Part shown: positions 25,406 to 33,109 of the stretch, in pieces
Layout: every line of letters begins with the position of its first letter
Numbering within the stretch: the stretch's first letter is position 1
From: Actinobacteria bacterium UBA6100
GTDB lineage: Bacteria; Actinomycetota; Coriobacteriia; Anaerosomatales; Anaerosomataceae
Length of the DNA: 64,000 nt
Assembly (NCBI GenBank): GCA_002423585.1
Contig: DIWS01000012.1
Span: 120,131 to 184,130 of the forward strand
Direction: 5' to 3'
Notes under the pieces: model-generated
What the model was told of the DNA's origin: nothing
What the model saw: the letters and a program-made list of their open reading frames with translations, nothing else
Databases searched by the model: none
Made by a program: the position numbers and the translations under genes

Positions 25406-26733
25406 TGGGTCCCCAGGTGCATGCTCTGCTTCTTGAACGCCTCTCGGCGGAAGAGCGGGTTGTAGGCGCAGTACAGGGCGAACCGCTCGAGCGACGCCAT
25501 GTTCGTGTGCGGCTCGAACGCACGCTTCACGATCGACGCCGGGCTGCTCCATCGGCGGCGGCACTCCCAGGCCGCCTCCGTGAGCTCGTCGGCGGTCATC
25601 CGCGCGGGCGTGAAGGCGGCGTGATTGAAGCGGTACTCGGGATGCAGCCACCACCTGCCGTCGTAGAGCAGCCGGCCTTCCTCGGCCAGACGTGCGTAGA
25701 GCGGCGTCGACGGGTAGGGCATCAGCACGTTGAAGGCCGCGAAGGTGAAGCGCTGCGCGATCGCCCAGTCGCAGGTGGCCGCGACGGACTCGAGCGTCTC
25801 GTGCTCGTAGCCCACGAGGAATGCCGCCCACGTCTGTAGGTGGTGCGCTCTGAGCGCGGCGACCTCGTCGGCGTAGGTATCGAAGCCGCGCAGGTTGGTA
25901 GCCTTGTGCATCCGCTGCAGGTTCTCCGGGTCCAGGCTCTCGAAGCCGATCACGTTGCCGAGGCAGCCGCTCTCCACCATGAGTTGCAGCATCTCCGGAT
26001 CGCGGGCGTGGTCGACACTCACCTGAGACACCCATCGGATGCCGAGTGGGACGAGCGCGCGCATGAGCTCCTTGGCCGCATCCGGATCCGCCACGAGGTT
26101 GTCGTCGACGAAGAACAGGCTGCGCAGCGACTGCTCGCGGATCTCGGCCACCACGTCAGCTGCCGGCCGCGCGTACTGCCGATGGCCGAAGTACTCCGTC
26201 ACCGCGCAGTACTCGCAGCGGTTGATGCAACCGCGTCCGAACTGCAGGAGCGAGATCGGGAGGTACCCCTTGCCCGCATACAGGTCGCGCCGGGGCAGCG
26301 CCCCTTGCTGCGGCACGCCCACCCCGCCGTCGTACCGCGACCGGAGCCGGCCCTCGTGGGCGTCGTGCACGACCTGCGCCCACAGCGCCTCGGCGTCTCC
26401 CGAGAACACGGCATCGGCATGCTCTGCCACCTCGTCCGGCACCAGCGTGGCGTGCATCCCACCCATCACCACGGGCACGCTGCGGGCGCGATATTCATCG
26501 GCGATCTCGTACGCTCGCCGCGCCGTGAACGTCTCGATGTTGATGGCCACCAGGTCGGTGGGCTCGTCGTAGTCGATCTCGTCGATGCGGTCGTCGAGCA
26601 AGCGCACGTCCACGCCGGCGGGGGTGAGACCGGCGAGCACGCCGAGTGAGAGCGGCTCCATCCGGGCGTCATCGATGAACCGGTCGCCGCGTTCGGTGCG
26701 GCCGAGCGTGGGCTTGATGAACGTCACGAGCAT
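25402..26733 (-). CDS. B12-binding-type radical SAM protein
   Basis: A 443-residue enzyme with an N-terminal B12-binding-like Rossmann domain (about 1-140: LSLGVLAGLTPAGVDVRLLD, VVMGGMHATLVPDEV) and a radical SAM core with the 4Fe-4S motif CINRCEYC (about 174-181), FFVDDNLVADP and GFESLDPENL. Its C-terminal region has a DUF4070-type look with a Trp-rich segment. Such enzymes methylate or rearrange unactivated carbons in lipids, hopanoids or peptides. GGAG lies 7 bases before the ATG. It is coupled to the GNAT-like gene by a GTGA overlap. Confidence 0.88.
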   Translation of the reverse strand: MLVTFIKPTLGRTERGDRFIDDARMEPLSLGVLAGLTPAGVDVRLLDDRIDEIDYDEPTDLVAINIETFTARRAYEIADEYRARSVPVVMGGMHATLVPDEVAEHADAVFSGDAEALWAQVVHDAHEGRLRSRYDGGVGVPQQGALPRRDLYAGKGYLPISLLQFGRGCINRCEYCAVTEYFGHRQYARPAADVVAEIREQSLRSLFFVDDNLVADPDAAKELMRALVPLGIRWVSQVSVDHARDPEMLQLMVESGCLGNVIGFESLDPENLQRMHKATNLRGFDTYADEVAALRAHHLQTWAAFLVGYEHETLESVAATCDWAIAQRFTFAAFNVLMPYPSTPLYARLAEEGRLLYDGRWWLHPEYRFNHAAFTPARMTADELTEAAWECRRRWSSPASIVKRAFEPHTNMASLERFALYCAYNPLFRREAFKKQSMHLGTQ

Positions 26734-26808
26734 GTGCGGCTCCGCTGCCCTCGCGCTGCATGGAAGACAACCATACCCCTGTCTGTCCCCGAGCGCGGGA
26801 ACAGGCCG

Positions 26809-27114
26809 CTACGGGAGGAGCTTCTTCACGCCGCGGATCACGCGCACCGCGCCCGGAGATGTGGCCACCAGCGCCGCGTCGTCTCCGGCAACGTTGAGCA
26901 TCACCGTCGCGCCGACCTCCAGATCGGCGTCGACGACCTCGACGGTGAAGGTACGATCCAGAGCCTCGACGGAGATCTCGGCCGAGGTCCCGCTGATGGA
27001 CTCCACCCGGCCGATCTCGTAGTGCGCACACATCCAGAGGAAGAGTAGGCACACGAGGACAAGGCCGAACACTGCGCCCCAGCCCCAGCGACGCCAGACG
27101 GACTGCGATTCCAC
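26809..27114 (-). CDS. Small membrane-anchored protein, unknown
   Basis: A 101-residue protein with one N-terminal membrane segment (about 10-30, GWGAVFGLVLVCLLFLWM) and a small beta-rich domain (YEIGRVESISGTSAEISVEA onward) that could be an OB-like or NfeD-like fold. The GTG at 27114 has GGAGGGGG at good distance; an in-frame GTG at 27120 and a longer frame are less likely. No family is recognised. Confidence 0.6.
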   Translation of the reverse strand: MESQSVWRRWGWGAVFGLVLVCLLFLWMCAHYEIGRVESISGTSAEISVEALDRTFTVEVVDADLEVGATVMLNVAGDDAALVATSPGAVRVIRGVKKLLP

Positions 27115-27330
27115 GAACACACCCCCTCCCGATACGGAGAGTGTGTCCCGATGTGGGCACAGCCCAAACACGCCTGGCCTATCACCGCACCCCGCGCGCC
27201 GCCGCGGATCGGGATCCTACGCCTGCATGCGACGCAACAGCGTGGACTGCACGCTCGAACCATGTGCGCGGCCGGGCCCGGGAGGCCACCTGCTCGGCCG
27301 GGAACGGACGCACGCCCACGAACTGACTCG

Positions 27331-28578
27331 CTACCTGCCGATCACGCAGTCGCGCCCGGCGTCCTTCGCCGCGTACAGGGTCTGATCGGCCCGCAGGAGC
27401 AACGTGTCCGCATCGTCACCCGGCCTCATCTCGACAACTCCGATGCTGATGGTGATCGGTATGGCGGTTTCGTCATACATCGTGGGCTCGGCGGCGATCC
27501 GGTCGCGCATCCGTTCGGCCACCGCACATGCCTCCTGAAGTCCGATACCCGGCGCGATGAGCAGGAACTCCTCCCCGCCGAGACGGCCGAGCACATCGTA
27601 CGAACGGCTCTCCCGATCGAGGATGACCGCAACGTGGCGCAGCGTCTCATCACCGGCGATATGCCCGTACCGATCGTTCACGGCCTTGAAGTGGTCGAGA
27701 TCCATGCTGGCCACGCTCAGAGGCGTCCCATCGCGCTCCGCGCGTGCCAGCTCCTGGGCGAGCCGCGTGAACGATCCGCGACGGTTCAGCAGCCCGGTGA
27801 GCTCATCTGTCCGCGCGGCATCGGCGAGCCGCTCGTTGGCATCTTGCACACGATGGCCGAGTCTGTCGGTCATCAGCCGGATCGAGGTGACCGCGGCACC
27901 CGCCGACAGCGTGCCGAGCAGCGCGAGCACGAGCGCGTTGTTGCCGAGCTGCCTTTCAAGCACATCGAACGGGATCTCTATCGTGGTGGCCCCGACGACA
28001 TCGCCGATCTCGTATCCCTGACTCCGGTGGCAGCCGACGCATGATGAGTCAACGGTCAGGCTGTGTATGTAGCGGAACACCGTGCCGTCTCCGGTCTCGG
28101 CGATCGTCCACTGTGGTTCGCGACTCGAATCGAAACCGACGAGCGCCTCGCGCTCCCACTCATCCGGCGCGTTCACGGGGTTGAGCGGATCGAGCGCGAC
28201 GAGGTGGTAGCTGATGCCCGACCTCGCTTCGAGCAACTGTGAGATCTCGCGCGCCATCACCGCGGGGTTCCGCAGCGTGAGCGGCACACCCTCCGTCGTC
28301 TCGGCGGTGGCATCGACGGCCAGGTCCTCGAGGTAGGGATTGGGCTCCACGCCTTGCGTCATGGGCACCCAGACTCCGCCCTGGTCGGCATTCCATGCCC
28401 GCGCCGTGACGATCAGCTCGAAGTGATCCTCGGCCTGCTGCCGCAGTGACTCGCGCAGCAGCGACTCCGTCCGGAAGTAGATGGCCGTGTAGGTGATCGC
28501 GGTGAACACGACAGCGGCGATCACCAGCTGGATGGTGAAACGCTTGATGCCTGCCTGTGTCTCTGCGCACTCGAGCAT
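27331..28578 (-). CDS. Heme-sensing membrane diguanylate cyclase (DUF3365-GGDEF)
   Basis: A 415-residue protein. An N-terminal membrane segment (about 13-34) is followed by a periplasmic DUF3365/Tll0287-like domain with one heme c motif CVGCH at about residue 180, a second membrane segment (about 215-235) and a cytoplasmic GGDEF domain. The cyclase signature is GGEEF, the metal site reads SMDLDHFK, and an RSYD inhibitory site stands 5 residues before GGEEF. It should therefore make c-di-GMP from GTP and be feedback-inhibited. The covalent heme points to sensing of redox potential, oxygen or nitric oxide. AGGGG precedes the ATG. Confidence 0.9.
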   Translation of the reverse strand: MLECAETQAGIKRFTIQLVIAAVVFTAITYTAIYFRTESLLRESLRQQAEDHFELIVTARAWNADQGGVWVPMTQGVEPNPYLEDLAVDATAETTEGVPLTLRNPAVMAREISQLLEARSGISYHLVALDPLNPVNAPDEWEREALVGFDSSREPQWTIAETGDGTVFRYIHSLTVDSSCVGCHRSQGYEIGDVVGATTIEIPFDVLERQLGNNALVLALLGTLSAGAAVTSIRLMTDRLGHRVQDANERLADAARTDELTGLLNRRGSFTRLAQELARAERDGTPLSVASMDLDHFKAVNDRYGHIAGDETLRHVAVILDRESRSYDVLGRLGGEEFLLIAPGIGLQEACAVAERMRDRIAAEPTMYDETAIPITISIGVVEMRPGDDADTLLLRADQTLYAAKDAGRDCVIGR

Positions 28579-28689
28579 GGGCCACCCCTGACGCAGCCTG
28601 TATCGGCATGCGGGCGCACGGACTACAGTCCCGGCGCCTCTCTAAGATGCCCGGAGCTGACCGGGTACAGACATCGCCCCGGCGTCCGC

Positions 28690-31600
28690 CTAGGCCGGAT
28701 CGGGGACTCTCAGGCGGAAGGTCGAGCCGGTGCCCGGCTTGCTGTGCACGGTCACCTCACCGCCGAGCAGTCGCGCGAACTGCTGCGAGAGCGAGAGCCC
28801 CAGTCCCGTGCCCTCGGGCTTGAGCGCGTCATCCTGCCCGACCTGACTGAACGCTTCGAAGATGCCCCGCAGGTCGCCCCGGGCGATACCCGGGCCGGTG
28901 TCGGTCACTTCGAAGACCACGGCGTCCGCAGCGTCACGCTCGCAGGTGATGCGCACACTGCCCGCTGCGGTGAACTTCACCGCGTTGCCCACGAGATTCA
29001 GCAGTATCTGTCGCACCTTGCCTTCATCCGAGCGCAGCAACCTCCCATCCGAGGATACCTCGACGGCGAGCTCCAGCGCCTTCTCCTCAGCCAGGGGTCG
29101 TATCGTCTCGACGACCTCGCGCGTCAGCGCTCCCGGATCGAACGGCTCGTTCCGCACCTCGACCTTTCCCGCCTCGATCTTCGACAGGTCGAGCACGTCG
29201 TTTATCAAGGACAGCAGGTGTATGCCACTCCTGTTGATCGTCATGACCTGGGCATACTGTTCGTCTGACAGCGGACCGACGATGCCCTGGGTGAGGATGC
29301 CGGAGTAGCCGATGATCGAGTTGAGCGGAGTTCGCAGCTCATGACTCATGCTGGCCAGAAAAGCGCTCTTGGCGTTCGTCGCCTTCTCCAGCTCGATGTT
29401 CGCCTCGAAGAGCTCGCAGTTCGCGGCTTCGATCTCCGCCTTGGCTGCCTCGATCGCACTCGTGCGCTCGGCCACGAGCTCCTCGAGGTGGGCACGATGA
29501 CGGACGAGCTCCTCCTCGGCGGCCTTGCGCTCGGTGATGTCCTGCCCCTGGGCGATCGTAGCCACGGGCGTCATGCCGTCCGCGGCATAGACGACCGCCG
29601 AGCTCCACAGCACGGTGCGCACGGTACCGTCGACACGCAGTATCGGTAGCTCGACAGCCTCCGGTCGCCCCGCCGCGCTCGTTTCGGCGATATGGACGAG
29701 AGACTGGTCAGCGCGGTCGGGCGGGAACAGGATGCCGAGATTCTCGCCGATGACCTCGGCCGCGTCGCGTCCCGCAAGCGTCTCGGCCGCCTGGTTGAAT
29801 CGGGAGATGCGAAGGTCCGCATCCCACACGATGATCGGCGCGTTGGCGTTCGCGAACAGACTCTCCAGATACTCGGTGGTCTCCCGGAGTTCCGCCTCGA
29901 AGCGCTTCTGCTCGGTCACATCGACCGCGATGCCGTCCCAGACCACGCGCCCGTCATCCGTACGGTGAGGCTTCGATGCGATGCGCAGCCACAGGAGCGC
30001 TCCTTCAAGATCACGGGTCCGGAACTCCGTAGTGAGGGTACCCATCTTCTCGATCGAATGCCGCTCCATCTCGGCGAGGCGCTGCGTGTCCTCCTGGTGT
30101 ATGGCTTCGTACAGCGCGGCGGGGTTGGCGAGAGCCTCGTCCACGGTGATGCCCTGAACCTTCTCCACACCCGCACTCACGTACGTGAAGCGGCGGGTGG
30201 TGTTGTCCGCGTCGGTCTCGAGCTGGTACACGTAGCCACCGGGGATGTTGTCGCTCAGGGTGCGCAATCGCTCCTCGCTGGCGCGCAGCGCTCGCTGGGT
30301 GTTCACGCGTTCAGTGACAACCTCGGAATACAGTATGATGCCGCCGATCGAGCCGTCCGTCGTATACCAGGGCCGGCACTCCCAGGACACCCAGTCGACC
30401 GCGCCATCGAGACGGACGAACATGTCCTCCTCGGCGCCCAGCGTCTCACCCGCGAGCGCTCGCCGGTGGACGTCCTTCCACCGCTCGGGGACCTCGGGGA
30501 ACACATCGTAGTGCGACCTGCCGACGAGATCCTCGGTGTCGAGCCTGTAGTCGTTCGCGAAGCGGCGACTCGCATACAGATAGCGCATGTCGCGGTCGTA
30601 CACCGCGATAGCGCTCCGGTCGTATTCGATGATGTACCGCAGCAGTTCGTACGAGTGCGCCAATGCCCGCTCGGCGGCCTTGCGCTCGGTTATATCGCGC
30701 ACGAAGACGAGCGCTCCGTCCTCGCCATACACGATCGGCGAACCGCTGGTCTCGGCCCGCACCTCGCTCCCGTCCGCCCGCAGGAAGACCGTCTCGGCCA
30801 CCGCCTGCCGGGACTTCGCCTCGTTGAGCGCCTTGATGCGCTGGAGCGCGAGATCCCGGTAGTCGGGATGGATCGAATCCACCACCGGCCGGCCGATCAG
30901 CTCGTCCGGAGAGGCGGCACCCAGCAGGTCGCACATGACCGTGTTCATGTAGGCGAACCGGCCCCCGGTCTGCACGAAGATGGCGTCCGGCGCGCCCTCC
31001 ACCAGCGATCGGAACCGCTCCTCGCTCTCCATCAACGCCTTGCTCGCCGCGCGCTCTTCGGTCTGATCGCGGAACACGAGCACGACGCCGGTGATGTCAC
31101 CGGACTCCCCGAGGATGGGGGCCGCACTGTCCGCGATCGCGCACTCCGTGCCGGTCCGCGACACGAGTATCGTATGATTCGCCAGCCCGACGACCACCCG
31201 GTCGCGCAGTACGATGTCGACCGGGCTCTGCGCAGGTTCCCGCGTCTTCTCGTTGATGATCACGAAGACCTCGGAGAGCACGACACCGGCAGCCTGCTCC
31301 ATCGACCACCCGGTGAGCTCCTCGGCCACCGGATTCATGAACTCGATACGACGTGAGGCGTCCGTCGAGATGACAGCGTCGCCGATGCTCCGCAGTGTGA
31401 TCGCGAGGCGCTCCTGGGCGGCGTGCTCCGCAGCCTCGAGCGCGCGCTGCGCTTCCCGGTCGGCCTGAGCCATGCGTTGCCCGATGAGCATCACGACCGC
31501 AACGAGCGCGATCGCGCCGACGAGCGTGAAGACGATCACCACCCGCCTGCGGCGCGGCCAGTCAGCGAGCGCCTCGTCCGCGTCGATCGCCGCCACCAGA

Positions 31601-32478
31601 TACCATTCGGAGTCCTCGATCGGCGTTGCGTAGGCGATGACCGGAGCGCCGCGATGATCGATGCCCTCGACCAGGCCCTCTCCTTCGAGTACCGCCTTCA
31701 CGGCGATGGCCTCGGTCTGCGAGACCGGCACCCTGATCGCGGCAGTGGGGTCCTCCATGAAGCGCGCGCCGCACAGGATCAGGGCATCCGCCCCGTCCCG
31801 CTCGACGAGCAGCAACTCGGCGGAGTCGCTGGGTGCGGGCCAGTCCGCGACAAGCGGCTGAAGGCTGACGCGGGTGCTTGCATGAAGCACCAGGATGGCA
31901 ATAGGCGTGTCTGTGTGAGGCCGCAGTATCGGAACGACCACATCGACATGAGGGCCGAGCCGCACGGGGACCGGATGCACGCTGGTGAGCACGGCCCGCC
32001 GCTCGCTGACGGCGACCTTGGCCCCTTCGAACGCCGACGGGTCCAGCGACCCTTCCATCCCGATGGTGCTCACGAGCACGGTGCCGTCGAGATCGGCGAG
32101 CGTTGCAGCCTCGTAACGGTCGCCGAAGGTGTTCGCCCGGAGCCACGCCATGATCTCGGCATCATCGGCATCGCGCGGCTGCTCGATCCATCCGGCGACG
32201 AGATCGCTCGCACTCGGAGAGTGTAGCGTCCGCTCGCCATCGAGGATCCGGTCCGCACGCCAGTCCGCTACCTCATCAGCCTTGAGCTGTGCGATCGTCG
32301 AGAGCGCGCTCTCCGAACCCTGGCGGATCGTCCGCTCCTGATCGGCGGCGTATAGTGCACCACCGGCGACGACGATGAGGACACCGACGGCCGCCAGCCA
32401 CACGGTCCACCGGGGCATCGTGCTCCGCGTGCGGTCTGCGTTGTGGGTACGAGAAGCCTCTGGGGACCGTCGCCGCAT
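28690..32478 (-). CDS. Large membrane sensor histidine kinase with multiple PAS domains
   Basis: A 1262-residue kinase. Two membrane segments (about 23-44 and 320-345) enclose an extracytoplasmic Cache-like sensor domain. About five PAS domains follow in the cytoplasm (starting near residues 375, 500, 620, 740 and 880), then a coiled coil with a LEELVAERTSAIEAA heptad stretch, the HisKA motif with phospho-accepting His1046 (MSHELRTPLN) and an ATPase domain (NLVGNAVKF, DTGPGI, GTGLGL). The frame opens 31 codons earlier, but AGGAGG sits 9 bases before the ATG at 32478. It has no receiver and faces the response-regulator gene at 32682 divergently. Confidence 0.92.
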   Translation of the reverse strand: MRRRSPEASRTHNADRTRSTMPRWTVWLAAVGVLIVVAGGALYAADQERTIRQGSESALSTIAQLKADEVADWRADRILDGERTLHSPSASDLVAGWIEQPRDADDAEIMAWLRANTFGDRYEAATLADLDGTVLVSTIGMEGSLDPSAFEGAKVAVSERRAVLTSVHPVPVRLGPHVDVVVPILRPHTDTPIAILVLHASTRVSLQPLVADWPAPSDSAELLLVERDGADALILCGARFMEDPTAAIRVPVSQTEAIAVKAVLEGEGLVEGIDHRGAPVIAYATPIEDSEWYLVAAIDADEALADWPRRRRVVIVFTLVGAIALVAVVMLIGQRMAQADREAQRALEAAEHAAQERLAITLRSIGDAVISTDASRRIEFMNPVAEELTGWSMEQAAGVVLSEVFVIINEKTREPAQSPVDIVLRDRVVVGLANHTILVSRTGTECAIADSAAPILGESGDITGVVLVFRDQTEERAASKALMESEERFRSLVEGAPDAIFVQTGGRFAYMNTVMCDLLGAASPDELIGRPVVDSIHPDYRDLALQRIKALNEAKSRQAVAETVFLRADGSEVRAETSGSPIVYGEDGALVFVRDITERKAAERALAHSYELLRYIIEYDRSAIAVYDRDMRYLYASRRFANDYRLDTEDLVGRSHYDVFPEVPERWKDVHRRALAGETLGAEEDMFVRLDGAVDWVSWECRPWYTTDGSIGGIILYSEVVTERVNTQRALRASEERLRTLSDNIPGGYVYQLETDADNTTRRFTYVSAGVEKVQGITVDEALANPAALYEAIHQEDTQRLAEMERHSIEKMGTLTTEFRTRDLEGALLWLRIASKPHRTDDGRVVWDGIAVDVTEQKRFEAELRETTEYLESLFANANAPIIVWDADLRISRFNQAAETLAGRDAAEVIGENLGILFPPDRADQSLVHIAETSAAGRPEAVELPILRVDGTVRTVLWSSAVVYAADGMTPVATIAQGQDITERKAAEEELVRHRAHLEELVAERTSAIEAAKAEIEAANCELFEANIELEKATNAKSAFLASMSHELRTPLNSIIGYSGILTQGIVGPLSDEQYAQVMTINRSGIHLLSLINDVLDLSKIEAGKVEVRNEPFDPGALTREVVETIRPLAEEKALELAVEVSSDGRLLRSDEGKVRQILLNLVGNAVKFTAAGSVRITCERDAADAVVFEVTDTGPGIARGDLRGIFEAFSQVGQDDALKPEGTGLGLSLSQQFARLLGGEVTVHSKPGTGSTFRLRVPDPA

Positions 32479-32605
32479 GTGGATCGTGACCTCCTGGTGA
32501 TATGCTACCTGAAGTCGCCTCCGGGAGATGGGGTGATTCGCTCCGACATGCGCACGTGCAGCGGTCGGCACCGCGACCGGGTGCCTGGGGGGGGCGGATA
32601 CAGGG

Positions 32606-32611
32606 TAGACT
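32606..32611 (+). promoter_or_regulatory. -10 box before the response-regulator gene
   Basis: TAGACT is followed after exactly 7 bases by an in-frame ATG at 32619, the spacing of leaderless actinobacterial transcripts. If translation uses that ATG the regulator gains 21 residues; if it uses the GTG at 32682, this box gives a short leader. No -35 match is seen. Confidence 0.4.
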
Positions 32612-32681
32612 TACCTATATGCAGGACGGCACTACCCCGACAGCGAACCGGATCGTGCTGCACGTCATGAGGGGAGTTGCT

Positions 32682-33083
32682 GTGGGCCAGAATCGTCTGA
32701 GTGGGCGGAAGGTTCTCGTGGTGGATGACAACTCACCCTCCCGTGAGTTGTTGACGCTCCTGTTCCGGGCTGCGGGCGCCGAAGTGACCGAGGCCGCCAA
32801 CGGCGTCGAGGCTGTCGACAAGTGTGGCGCAGACGACTTCGACCTCGTGCTCATGGACGTGCAGATGCCGGTCATGGACGGTCTTGAGGCGACGACGGCC
32901 ATCCGGGCGGACGAGTCCCGCTCCGCTGACCGTCCACAACCCCTCATCGTGGCAGTGACCGCACACGCGATGGGCGAGGCCGTCCGATCATGCCTCGCGG
33001 CCGGCATGGACGCCGTCATCACCAAACCGATCGACCCGGGGACCGTCGTCGCCGACGTGATCAGACTCCTGGAAGAGCGCTAG
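32682..33083 (+). CDS. Single-domain response regulator
   Basis: A 133-residue receiver domain without an output domain. The acidic pair is in LVVDDNSPSR, the phospho-acceptor is Asp59 in LVLMDVQMPVMDG, the switch Thr is in VAVTAHAM and the Lys in ITKPID. GGGGAG lies 5 bases before the GTG at 32682; an ATG at 32619 is an alternative start with a leaderless promoter. The histidine kinase at 33110 begins 26 bases after its stop, so the two form an operon and a likely pair. Stand-alone receivers typically act on motility or relay phosphate. Confidence 0.9.
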   Translation: MGQNRLSGRKVLVVDDNSPSRELLTLLFRAAGAEVTEAANGVEAVDKCGADDFDLVLMDVQMPVMDGLEATTAIRADESRSADRPQPLIVAVTAHAMGEAVRSCLAAGMDAVITKPIDPGTVVADVIRLLEER

Positions 33084-33109
33084 CCGGGCACGTGGCCGAG
33101 AGGATCACC

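Noticed and set aside
25406..26035. N-terminal extension of the GNAT-like protein over the radical SAM gene
   Set aside because: It is a shadow frame of a gene with full motifs, and the GTGA overlap marks the start.
29692..31356. 554-codon open frame antisense to the large kinase
   Set aside because: A GC-driven mirror of PAS domains; no start signal.
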